DNA of 40,228 nt from Verrucomicrobiales bacterium (GTDB lineage Bacteria; Verrucomicrobiota; Verrucomicrobiia; Limisphaerales; CAIMTB01), in NCBI GenBank assembly GCA_016795425.1, contig JAEUHG010000070.1, positions 1 to 40,228 of the forward strand. The letters are read 5' to 3'. Positions 17,963 through 25,828 of this stretch are shown piece after piece (position 1 is the first letter of the stretch; the number at the start of each line of letters is the position of its first letter). The position numbers and the translations under genes are program-made. Below the pieces are notes generated by a model. It saw nothing but the letters and a program-made list of their open reading frames with translations, searched no databases and was not told the DNA's origin.

Positions 17963-19087
17963 ATGAGCGAGCGCAAGATCAACATCGCGATCATTGGCCT
18001 CGGGTTCGGCGCCGAGTTCATTCCCATCTACCAGCGGCATCCCAATGCCAACATGTACGCCATCTGCCAGCGTTCTCAGGAGAAGCTGGATGCGGTGGGT
18101 GACGCGTTCGGCGTGGAGAAGCGCTACACCGACTACAAGGACCTGCTCAAGGACCCCAACGTCGACGCGGTCCACATCAATTCGCCGATTCCTGATCATG
18201 CGTGGATGTCGATCGAGGGCCTAAAGGCAGGCAAGCACGTGGCCTGCACGGTGCCGATGGCGACATCGATCAGTGACTGCAAAAAGATCGTCGAGTTGCA
18301 GAAGAAGACGGGGCTCAAGTACATGATGATGGAGACGGTCGTGTACGCCCGGGAGTTCCTTTACATGAAGGAACTCTACGAGAAAGGGGTGCTCGGCAAG
18401 ATCCAGTTCCTCCAGGCGAGTCATCAGCAGGATATGGACGGCTGGCCGAATTACTGGCCTGGGCTGCCCCCGATGTGGTACGCGACGCATTGCGTCGGCC
18501 CGGTCTGCGGCCTGCTCAACCTTACCGCCGAGTACGTGAGTTGCTTCGGGTCCGGCACCATCCGGAAGGAACTCATCCGGCATTACCAATCGCCGTTCGC
18601 CGTCGAGACCACCCACATCAAGTTCAAGGACAGCGATCTGTCGGCCCGGATCTATCGTTCCTTGTTCGACGTCGCCCGGCAGTACCGCGAGAGCATCGAT
18701 GTTTACGGATCGAAGGTCTCGGTGGAATGGCCGCTCATCGAGCATGAACCCCTCGTGATGCATCGGGCAAAGCTGCCGGAGTCCAAGATTCCGAAGCTCG
18801 TGAAGACGCCCGATTTCGCCAAGCTCCTGCCCAAGCCGATTCGTCGATTCACGACCAAGGGTGTCTATGACCTGGCCAAGAAGACACACCTGAGCTTCGC
18901 GCAGGGCGCGGGGCACGGCGGAAGCCACCCGCATCTGGCGCACGAATTCGTTTCCGCCCTGGTGGGGAACCGCGATCCGTTCCCGAATGCCAGGCAGTCC
19001 GCCAATTGGACCTGCGTGGGACTGTGCGCCCACGAATCCGCTTTAAAGGGCGGCGCCCTGGTTAAGCTCCCGCCGTTCACCCTCTAG
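17963..19087 (+). CDS. Gfo/Idh/MocA family oxidoreductase-like protein
   Basis: A 374-residue protein with an N-terminal Rossmann fold (INIAIIGLGFGAEFIPIYQR, residues 6-25) and a C-terminal GFO_IDH_MocA-type domain. The family normally carries E-K-P, with Lys acting in catalysis or cofactor binding; here the equivalent reads KHVACTVPMATS (C95-T-V-P), so the Lys is absent. MMMETVVYAREF and GGSHPHLAHEFVSALVGN match the substrate-side motifs of a carbohydrate-active subgroup. I placed the start at ATG 17963, where the Rossmann strand begins. It is followed after 60 bp by an MFS transporter, suggesting uptake and conversion of one sugar or cyclitol. Confidence 0.88.
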   Translation: MSERKINIAIIGLGFGAEFIPIYQRHPNANMYAICQRSQEKLDAVGDAFGVEKRYTDYKDLLKDPNVDAVHINSPIPDHAWMSIEGLKAGKHVACTVPMATSISDCKKIVELQKKTGLKYMMMETVVYAREFLYMKELYEKGVLGKIQFLQASHQQDMDGWPNYWPGLPPMWYATHCVGPVCGLLNLTAEYVSCFGSGTIRKELIRHYQSPFAVETTHIKFKDSDLSARIYRSLFDVARQYRESIDVYGSKVSVEWPLIEHEPLVMHRAKLPESKIPKLVKTPDFAKLLPKPIRRFTTKGVYDLAKKTHLSFAQGAGHGGSHPHLAHEFVSALVGNRDPFPNARQSANWTCVGLCAHESALKGGALVKLPPFTL

Positions 19088-19147
19088 TCTGTTCACCGTC
19101 ACCATCCCCCTAGCACCGCTCAGCAAGCACAAGGAACCCAGACCTGT

Positions 19148-20728
19148 ATGAACATCAAGAAGGACGGCATTACACCCAACGCCGGAAGGCTGTTGTGGGC
19201 CGGATTCATGGCGATTCTCGCCGCCGGCGTCGGTTTTGGAATTCGCGGCGGTATTCTCGCGAACTGGGGCGCCGAGTTCGGATTCACCGGGCAACAGCTC
19301 GGTGACATCAACGGCGCCGGCTTCACGGGATTCTGCTTCGGCATCATCATCGGCGGCGTCGTTTGCGATAAGATCGGGTATGGAAAACTGGTGATCGCCG
19401 CCTTCGCGTTTCATGTGCTCTCGGCCTTCGTCACGTTTGGTGCAACGTCGGGCATGGCGGCGGACACCGCCTACAAGTTCCTCTATTGGGGCACGTTCAT
19501 TTTCGCCGTGGCCAACGGCACTCTGGAGGCAGTGGCCAATCCGCTGGTCGCCACTCTCTTCCCCAGCAACCGCACGCATTACCTGAACATCCTGCATGCC
19601 AGCTGGCCGGCCGGATTGGTGATCGGCGGACTGGTGGGCTGGACGTTGGGTGAACAAATGCAGATGTCGTGGAAGGTCCAGCTGGGGCTGTTCCTCGTCC
19701 CGACGGCCATCTACGGCATGATGTTCCTGGGCCAGCACATGCCGAAATCCGAGGCGTCCGAGAAGGGCCTGAGTCTCGGTGAGATGCTCAAGGACGTTGG
19801 AATTCTGGGCGCCCTGGTGGTCTGCTTCCTCCTGGCGCTCTTCTTCAGCAATTCCATCGGGCTGCCCACCGCCGCGGCCTACGGCATTTCGGGCGTGCTC
19901 CTGATCGCCGTCGCCGTTCTGACCCGATTCTCCACGGGTGCCTGGCTTCTCTTCGTGTTATTCGTGGTCCACGCGCTCGTGGGTGCGGTGGAACTCGGCA
20001 CCGATGGCTGGATCCAGAATATCACCGGTAACATCCTGACTCCCGGCCAGGGCAAGCTGCTCTTTGTCTACACCTCGTTGTTCATGTTCCTGCTTCGGTT
20101 CTGCGCCGATTTCATCGAGAAGAAGATCGGTTTGTCGCCGGTTGGCATTCTCCTGGTGTGCGCGGTGCTGGCCTGCATCGGTTTGAATCTGGTGAGCCGC
20201 ATCGACACTTTCATCGGCGCCATGGCGGCCCTCTCCGTATATGCGCTCGGAAAGACCTTCTTCTGGCCCACCATGCTCGCCGTCGCCTCGGATCGATTCC
20301 CGCGCACCGGCGCCGTGGCGATCTCGATCATGGGCGGCATCGGCATGATGTCCGCCGGGCTCATCGGATCGCCCGGCCTCGGCTATGCCAAGGACCGGTT
20401 CGCCGGGGAAGAACTGATTCAGGCCGACGCCACGCTTTACGCGAACAGCAAGGCCAAGACGCCCAGCAAATTCCTTTTCTTCGAGGAGGTTCATGGCATT
20501 GACGGCAAGATCCTCGGCGAAGCCAAGGCCGCCGGAGCCAACCGCACCACCGAGCAGAAGACCATGGTGCAGGCCGATATGCGTGGCGATCGCCGGACGC
20601 TGGTCGCCGATTCGTTCATCCCGGCGACCATGGCGGTGATCTATCTCCTGTTGCTCCTCTACTTCAAATCCATCGGTGGCTACAAGCCGGTGCACTTGGA
20701 GGGAACGACGGCGGCATCCTCGCATTAG
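19148..20728 (+). CDS. MFS transporter, probably for sugars
   Basis: A 526-residue inner-membrane protein with about 12 membrane helices (first [20 protein letters not shown]). [20 protein letters not shown] (residues about 119-138) resembles the fucose/glucose permease group. Between the penultimate and last helices (residues about 415-495) lies a hydrophilic insert of about 80 residues, with [20 protein letters not shown], which is longer than in FucP. The gene follows the Gfo/Idh/MocA gene and ends before a strong terminator. A carbohydrate substrate is inferred from context only. Confidence 0.88.
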   Translation: MNIKKDGITPNAGRLLWAGFMAILAAGVGFGIRGGILANWGAEFGFTGQQLGDINGAGFTGFCFGIIIGGVVCDKIGYGKLVIAAFAFHVLSAFVTFGATSGMAADTAYKFLYWGTFIFAVANGTLEAVANPLVATLFPSNRTHYLNILHASWPAGLVIGGLVGWTLGEQMQMSWKVQLGLFLVPTAIYGMMFLGQHMPKSEASEKGLSLGEMLKDVGILGALVVCFLLALFFSNSIGLPTAAAYGISGVLLIAVAVLTRFSTGAWLLFVLFVVHALVGAVELGTDGWIQNITGNILTPGQGKLLFVYTSLFMFLLRFCADFIEKKIGLSPVGILLVCAVLACIGLNLVSRIDTFIGAMAALSVYALGKTFFWPTMLAVASDRFPRTGAVAISIMGGIGMMSAGLIGSPGLGYAKDRFAGEELIQADATLYANSKAKTPSKFLFFEEVHGIDGKILGEAKAAGANRTTEQKTMVQADMRGDRRTLVADSFIPATMAVIYLLLLLYFKSIGGYKPVHLEGTTAASSH

Positions 20729-20765
20729 CCGAGGCCCATTACCCGGGCGACACTCCCTGACTCCG

Positions 20766-20799
20766 AGGCCCACCTCGCTTTGCCGCGGGTGGGCCTTTT
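20766..20799 (+). terminator. Intrinsic terminator after the MFS gene
   Basis: AGGCCCACC (20766-20774) pairs perfectly with GGTGGGCCT (20788-20796), followed by a T-run to 20799. It separates the rightward MFS transcript from the leftward GH-GT fusion gene. Confidence 0.85.
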
Positions 20800-20845
20800 G
20801 TTCAGGCGGGATCCACTCACCGGGGCCTTGGTGGCGTCGGGAACC

Positions 20846-23539
20846 TCAGGAAATTCCCTTGCCGGAACCTTCCGCAGGACCTTCGGTCTCCTTCGCCACC
20901 GAAGTGCCTGTATCCGATTCGGACGGCATCCAGGGCTTGCCGTCGGACGCGTGGGCGGGTCGGGTGGTGTCGCTCTCCGGGTGGGCTGACTCAGGTTCGG
21001 CGGTGTCGGGGCCTTTGGGTTGAATCAGCGTCAATCCCCAACCTCGCGCCACTGCGTCGAGCAGCACTCCAATCCGGGCCTGCATGCGGCGGGCCTGGAG
21101 TCGATAAAAGAAGCCCAGCGCGGCCAGGGTGACAATGGGGATCCACCAGCCTCGCCAATTCACCTGGAAAAGCCCGATCAACCCTAGCTGGGCCGCCAAG
21201 GTGCCCCAGAAAATCATCCGCGCCGGCAGGGTCCATCGCGGTCGCAGCCGGCAGCGCAAGACCTGGGCTCCGTCCCGGGTTGTCTCGGCAACGGTTACCA
21301 GAGCCAATCGGTTCCATTGGCTGCCGTAGATCTCGAGGTCGAAGTCGCTCCAGCCTTGATCAGCGCGACAGGGCCACGACTGATCCTCCAAGGCCGCCAG
21401 GATGCGCTCGACCCAGTCCCGTCGTTGCCGTGCCGTGGCACTCCAATACGCGCGCTCGGCGGCACCCGTGGACGCAGCCTCGTACGCTTCGGATTCCGCC
21501 TCCAGGTTGGTTGACGGTTCCGTCGAACCCATGGGTTGGCTCAGTCGCGCGCGATGCCGGGCGGCGCCGCGCACCAGAGGCTGGAGGTAGAAGAGGAATG
21601 ACAGAACTGGCCGAGCCCACCATCGGCCGCGAGCGCCGCGAGCCAGAGGCGTCGAATACCCGGCTACTCCTGCGAGTGCCATCGGGAGAAGCAACGCGAT
21701 GAGGGTGGCGGACCAGAGTCCGGGCATCGACAGCGCCAGGAGTGCCAGTGGGAGGACGACCACGATATGGTATTCGAGGCTGGCAACGATCGCGGTGAGG
21801 CCCTCCGACGCTGGCGTATACAGCGTCTGGAACATGCCGGTGGCAAAAATGCCTCGAAAGATCGAAGGCTGGCGCCACGGCCAAACCGTGTCACTGCCAC
21901 CGATGCGACCCTGCCACCGTGCCGAGCCCAAAGCGTTGAAATTTGCCGGATGCTTGGTGAGAAGCAGGGCTTCGGCTTCACCGTAACCGGCCTGCTGGGT
22001 CAGGTAGGCTCGAATCGAGGATCTTCGGTGGTGCCAGACAAAGCCCGCGCCAGTGAATCCCAACTTCCATCCCCGACGCTGGAGGCGCCAGCAGAGGTCC
22101 ACGTCATCGCCTGCCGTTCGAAAGACCGGGTCGAATCCACCCACGGCCTCCAGCGCCCATTTCCAGAAGGCCATGTTGCACCCCGGGATATGCTCGGCGA
22201 ACCGATCATCCAACAGGACCTGAACCGGACCTCCTGGCGCCGTCATCACCACCGCCGCCAGCGGGGGATCTTCTGGCGGCAGGAAGTTCGGTCCGCCAAT
22301 GCCGGCGATCGGTGAATCGAGAAGGCCCGACACCAAGAACCGCAGCCAATCCGGATCCACCCGACAGTCGGCGTCCGTGAACGCGATGATCTCGCCGGTG
22401 GCGGCGCGGATGCCCAGGTTCCGCGCGCGGGACAACCCTTCGTTGACCTTCAAGCGCAGGGTTCGGACGGTGGAATACTTCGCGGTGATGCGCGGGGTGT
22501 CATCGATGGAACCGTCATCGATCACGATGATCTCGTAATCGGGGTGGTTCAGCTGCAACAAGGCATCGAGGCACTCGGGCAAGGTGGCTGCCGCATTATA
22601 GGCGGCGACCACGACGGACACCCTGGGTGAGCGGGCAGGGCGGGGTGGAGGAGCAAGGAAGCGCGATTGAACGCTGGTGAATGCCGGCCGACGCTCTCGC
22701 TCGATCGTGGTCAGGCCCATGGCCCAGTCCTCGACCCGCACCCCTCCGCGCACCCAGTCATCGGTGAAACTAAAGACGATGGCACCCGCCAACCCGGCGG
22801 TGACCGTCGCCTCGAGGGTCCAGGAGAGGATCTCCGCCTGCCGCGCCAAGCCTTCCCGGCGACTGTCGATGCCGCATTCCCCCAGGAGGAGGGGCTTCCC
22901 GTCCGCCAGAATCTGGAGGTGATTGAGGTAGTTCAACAACGCGTGGCGCGTGTGGAGAAACACGTTGAACGTGATGAAATCCAATTCACGCGGCTGCAGG
23001 AACTCCGTCGGCGGATAGTTGCTGTAGGTGCAGAGGCAATCCGGATCCACGTCGTGCACCGCCACCACCAATTCATCAAGAAACGCCCCCACGCGATGGG
23101 CCCCGCTCCAACGCAGAATATCCGGCGGAATCTCGTTGGCCAATGCCACCGCCAGGATCGCCGGCTGGTGGTCCAGCGCCTGGACTGCCGAGGTCACCGC
23201 GGTCCGGGCCTCACGTCGGCTGTTGCGGGTATCCAGGAAACAGGATTCCGACCGCCAAGGTATGCTGACCAACAGGCGCAGGCCCCGTAGCGCGGCCGCG
23301 TCGATGAGCCAACGCGGCGGAATGTCGTACACCCGGACGGTGTTCGCGCCGAGGGTCACCATCAGGTCAAAATCGCGTCCGGCTTGTTCCGGCTCCGGAA
23401 ACGGTTCGCCCGCCTGGTTGGGGCCGAATGATCCGTAGGTAACGCCTCGCACCACGAAACGTTCGGTGCCTGCCCGGAAGAACTTCCCGTCGAGTCGGAC
23501 GCGTTGGTTCACGATCGGCGCTCCACGGACGTCGGGCAT
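20846..23539 (-). CDS. Glycoside hydrolase (TIM-barrel)-glycosyltransferase family 2 fusion membrane protein
   Basis: A protein of 897 residues. Residues 1-300 look like a GH2/GH5-type TIM-barrel hydrolase (FFRAGTERFVVRGVTYGSFG), with candidate acid/base Glu136 in AVALANEIPPD and nucleophile Glu221 in KPLLLGECGIDSR. Residues about 305-530 are a GT2 synthase domain: VSVVVAAYNAAATLPECLDA, EIIVIDDGSIDDT, D-A-D at 389-391 in IIAFTDADCRVDPDWL, and GGFDPVFRTAGDDVDLCWRL. After that come membrane helices near 590-630 and again near 780-830, and an acidic C-terminal tail. It probably makes and trims an envelope or extracellular polysaccharide, but substrate and topology are unknown. Its ATG directly follows the dxr stop (TGAATG). 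Confidence 0.88.
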   Translation of the reverse strand: MPDVRGAPIVNQRVRLDGKFFRAGTERFVVRGVTYGSFGPNQAGEPFPEPEQAGRDFDLMVTLGANTVRVYDIPPRWLIDAAALRGLRLLVSIPWRSESCFLDTRNSRREARTAVTSAVQALDHQPAILAVALANEIPPDILRWSGAHRVGAFLDELVVAVHDVDPDCLCTYSNYPPTEFLQPRELDFITFNVFLHTRHALLNYLNHLQILADGKPLLLGECGIDSRREGLARQAEILSWTLEATVTAGLAGAIVFSFTDDWVRGGVRVEDWAMGLTTIERERRPAFTSVQSRFLAPPPRPARSPRVSVVVAAYNAAATLPECLDALLQLNHPDYEIIVIDDGSIDDTPRITAKYSTVRTLRLKVNEGLSRARNLGIRAATGEIIAFTDADCRVDPDWLRFLVSGLLDSPIAGIGGPNFLPPEDPPLAAVVMTAPGGPVQVLLDDRFAEHIPGCNMAFWKWALEAVGGFDPVFRTAGDDVDLCWRLQRRGWKLGFTGAGFVWHHRRSSIRAYLTQQAGYGEAEALLLTKHPANFNALGSARWQGRIGGSDTVWPWRQPSIFRGIFATGMFQTLYTPASEGLTAIVASLEYHIVVVLPLALLALSMPGLWSATLIALLLPMALAGVAGYSTPLARGARGRWWARPVLSFLFYLQPLVRGAARHRARLSQPMGSTEPSTNLEAESEAYEAASTGAAERAYWSATARQRRDWVERILAALEDQSWPCRADQGWSDFDLEIYGSQWNRLALVTVAETTRDGAQVLRCRLRPRWTLPARMIFWGTLAAQLGLIGLFQVNWRGWWIPIVTLAALGFFYRLQARRMQARIGVLLDAVARGWGLTLIQPKGPDTAEPESAHPESDTTRPAHASDGKPWMPSESDTGTSVAKETEGPAEGSGKGIS

Positions 23540-24694
23540 TCAGGAGCGCCGTGAAATCACGTCACGGGCCGCGGCGCGAGCCCAGTCGTCGGCGGCGAGG
23601 ATTTCCTCGAAGCTCGGATGCGGTTGGTGGGGATGTCGTTGAAGTACCTCGGCAACGATTTCCGTGATGCCAGTGAAGGTCAGGCGCCGTTCGCAAAAGG
23701 CGTCGACCGCCACCTCATTGGCTGCATTGAGAACGGCCGGCAGCGTGCCCCCGCGATCCCCGGCTTCCCGAGCCAGGTTCAGCGCCGGAAAACGGTCGAG
23801 GTCCGGTTCCTCGAACGTCAGAGAGCCGATCGCGGCGAAATTGGTCTGCACGCGCTGGCTGGAGGTCCGCTCAGGATAGGTGAGGGCGTACTGGATCGGC
23901 AGGCACATGTCCGGGGTCGAAAGTTGGGCCAGGATCGAGCCATCCACGAACTCCACCATGGAATGGACGACGCTTTGTGGATGGACCACCACCTGAACCC
24001 GGCTCATCTCGATGCCGAACAACCAACGGGCTTCGATCATCTCGAGTCCTTTGTTGAACAACGTCGCCGAGTCGATCGTGATCTTGCGTCCCATGACCCA
24101 GGAAGGGTGCTTCAGCGCGCGTTCCACCGTGATGCCGGCGAACTCCGATTTGGGGGTCTTCCGGAAGGGGCCTCCGGATGCCGTCAGCCACAGATTGCGA
24201 ACCGATTGCGGTGACTTGCCGTCGAGACACTGGAAGATGGCGGAATGCTCGCTGTCCACCGCCAGTACCCGGACGCCCTGGCGCGCGGCTTGGCCCATCA
24301 CCATTTCACCGGCCATGACCAGGATCTCCTTGGAGGCCACGGCGATGTCCTTGCCAGCCTGAATGGCAGCGAGAGCCGGTTTCAACCCGCCGGTCCCTAC
24401 GATGGCCACCAGCACGATGTCCGCATCGGCAAGTTGCGCGAGTTCCATGAGGCCTTCCGGGCCTTGAAGGACACGGATGGACGAGGGCAGGGCCGCGCGT
24501 ACGGCGGCAACCTTGGCGGGGTCATGGATGCAAACGGCGGCGGGCTTGTGCTTGAGAGCTTGTTGAATGAGCAGTTCCGCATTGCCGCCGGCGGCCAGGC
24601 CGATCAATTGGATTTGGTCAGGCAGATCTTCGGCCACCTTGAGAGTGCTGGTGCCGATCGACCCGGTGCTGCCGAGGAGGACAACGCGCTTCAT
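23540..24694 (-). CDS. dxr: 1-deoxy-D-xylulose 5-phosphate reductoisomerase
   Basis: Converts DXP to MEP with NADPH, the second step of the MEP isoprenoid pathway. The 384-residue protein has the NADPH motif LLGSTGSIGTSTLKV (residues 6-20), DIAVASKEILVMAG, VDSEHSAIFQCL, ASGGPFRK, and the metal/substrate segment KITIDSATLFNKGLEMIEA. Length and order match E. coli Dxr. It is followed with zero spacing by the GH-GT fusion gene (TGA then ATG), and it lies 106 bp downstream of the exported methyltransferase gene on the same strand. Confidence 0.97.
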   Translation of the reverse strand: MKRVVLLGSTGSIGTSTLKVAEDLPDQIQLIGLAAGGNAELLIQQALKHKPAAVCIHDPAKVAAVRAALPSSIRVLQGPEGLMELAQLADADIVLVAIVGTGGLKPALAAIQAGKDIAVASKEILVMAGEMVMGQAARQGVRVLAVDSEHSAIFQCLDGKSPQSVRNLWLTASGGPFRKTPKSEFAGITVERALKHPSWVMGRKITIDSATLFNKGLEMIEARWLFGIEMSRVQVVVHPQSVVHSMVEFVDGSILAQLSTPDMCLPIQYALTYPERTSSQRVQTNFAAIGSLTFEEPDLDRFPALNLAREAGDRGGTLPAVLNAANEVAVDAFCERRLTFTGITEIVAEVLQRHPHQPHPSFEEILAADDWARAAARDVISRRS

Positions 24695-24800
24695 CGCTGA
24701 GCGAAGACTGGCCGATTGCGCCTTGGATGGCCAGCGTGACGACAGCCCGCATTATCCGGTCGCCCGGCCAACGGTGGCGGGGAAGCAAGCAGGATCCGAC

Positions 24801-25556
24801 TCACCGCTTCTGGACCGTTTTCCGAAACACGATCAGGTGTTGCCAGGGCAACTCGCGGCGGGTTTCGACCCACTCCAGGGTGTGGGCCTCGGCCTCCTTG
24901 CGCACCTGGGCCTCGGTCATCTTGTGCAGCGGCTTGATCGGAACCGAGACTTGTTCTCCGCGGAATTCCACAAAGGCGACGCGACCGTCAGGTTTCAAGG
25001 CCTTCACGATGGCCGCCAGCATTTCGAACGGGTGATCAAATTCGTGATAGACATCCACCATCAGAGCGAGGTCGAGGATGTTGTCCGGCAGCTTGGGATC
25101 GGTGATCGTTCCCAGGACACCCACCACGTTGGTGACTCCGCGGCGCGCCATGTTGGTGGCGAGCAAGGACAGCATTTCCGATTGGATATCCACCGCATAG
25201 ACTCGGCCGCCCGGCCCGATCTTCTCTGCCATTCGCCACGAGTGATATCCGGTGCCGGCACCGATGTCGGCGACCACCATCCCGGGTTTGAGTGAGAGCA
25301 ACGAGTGCAGAAGGTCCGGTCGCTCCTCGTCGATGCGTTCGGCGCGCTCCAACCAGGGGGCCCCGAGGTGTCCCATCACGGGGGCGATCTCACGCCCCAT
25401 GAAGAATCGACCGGTCCCGTCCCGGCCGGCTTCCCGTTGTTCATACCGGGAACCGGGTGGCTCGGCGCCACGCCCGGCGGTCATGAGAATGACCACGACA
25501 ACGACTGGCGCCAGGCGGCCTAGCCTGCGGGTCAAAGCAGGGTAAATGGGAGTCAC
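24801..25556 (-). CDS. Exported class I SAM-dependent methyltransferase
   Basis: A 251-residue protein with an N-terminal signal-like segment (RLGRLAPVVVVVILMTAGRG) and a Rossmann methyltransferase domain. The SAM motif is VVADIGAGTGYHSWRMAEKI (residues about 94-113), followed by YAVDIQSEMLSLLATNM and a late KALKPDGRVAFVEFRGE. Methyltransferases with signal peptides are common in Planctomycetes and Verrucomicrobia, yet SAM is not expected in the periplasm, so the location and substrate are puzzling. The start is GTG at 25556. It stands divergent from the leuA leader region. Confidence 0.85.
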   Translation of the reverse strand: MTPIYPALTRRLGRLAPVVVVVILMTAGRGAEPPGSRYEQREAGRDGTGRFFMGREIAPVMGHLGAPWLERAERIDEERPDLLHSLLSLKPGMVVADIGAGTGYHSWRMAEKIGPGGRVYAVDIQSEMLSLLATNMARRGVTNVVGVLGTITDPKLPDNILDLALMVDVYHEFDHPFEMLAAIVKALKPDGRVAFVEFRGEQVSVPIKPLHKMTEAQVRKEAEAHTLEWVETRRELPWQHLIVFRKTVQKR

Positions 25557-25605
25557 GACCCGAACCTAGCGAGTATCCCGCCCGTGTCTCCCGCCAAAAT
25601 GCGCA

Positions 25606-25635
25606 TTGACTCGACAGCCTCCGATTCACTACACC
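25606..25635 (+). promoter_or_regulatory. Possible promoter of the leuA leader transcript
   Basis: TTGACT (25606-25611) is followed after 18 bp by TACACC (25630-25635). The -10 is poor. If it is used, transcription would start at about 25642-25644, at or next to the GTG of the leader peptide, implying a leaderless leader mRNA. Confidence 0.3.
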
Positions 25636-25643
25636 CATGCCCA

Positions 25644-25715
25644 GTGATTTGCACTGGAACCAACCTGCTGCTTACCGAGGCGCTGCTGCTGAGCAGCGCG
25701 GCAGCCCGGGTTTAG
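25644..25715 (+). CDS. leuL: Leucine-rich leader peptide of leuA (attenuator peptide)
   Basis: A 23-codon reading frame starting GTG at 25644 and ending TAG at 25713-25715. It contains NLLLTEALLLSS, that is six Leu codons in two runs (CTG CTG CTT at 25665-25673 and CTG CTG CTG at 25683-25691). The same frame is open upstream to an ATG at 25599, which would give 38 residues; no ribosome-binding site decides between them. E. coli leuL, which contains LLLL, is a functional parallel rather than a proven homolog. The peptide lies directly before an intrinsic terminator and 114 bp before the leuA start, as expected for ribosome-mediated attenuation. Confidence 0.75.
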   Translation: MICTGTNLLLTEALLLSSAAARV

Positions 25716-25777
25716 TCGATCACTAGAACCAGTTTCGACCCGCCCGCTGCCGCAAGACGGTGGCGGGCTTTTGTTTT
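25680..25777 (+). promoter_or_regulatory. leuA transcription attenuator (mutually exclusive hairpins)
   Basis: Three elements can be paired by eye. Hairpin 1:2 is GCGCTGCT (25680-25687) with AGCAGCGC (25692-25699), inside the Leu codons. A 2:3 antiterminator can form from GCGGCAGC (25698-25705) with GCTGCCGC (25746-25753), an exact 8-bp match. The 3:4 terminator is GCCCGCTGCCG (25742-25752) with CGGTGGCGGGC (25758-25768), two wobble pairs, followed by TTTTGTTTT. Ribosome stalling at Leu codons would open hairpin 1:2, allow 2:3 and prevent 3:4, so leuA would be read when leucyl-tRNA is scarce. Confidence 0.75.
25742..25777 (+). terminator. Terminator hairpin of the leuA attenuator
   Basis: An 11-bp GC-rich stem with a CAAGA loop (25753-25757) and the T-rich tail TTTTGTTTT at 25769-25777. 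It lies between the leader peptide stop and the leuA start, so unconditional termination would silence leuA; regulation is therefore expected. Confidence 0.85.
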
Positions 25778-25828
25778 CGCCGCTGCCGTCTGCGACCGCA
25801 GGCAGGTCGGTCACCAACGAAAAATGCC

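Noticed and set aside
25637..25726. Alternative ATG frame in the leuA leader (29 codons, no Leu runs)
   Set aside because: The overlapping frame with two triple-Leu runs and the attenuator hairpins explains the region better; this frame has only two Leu codons.
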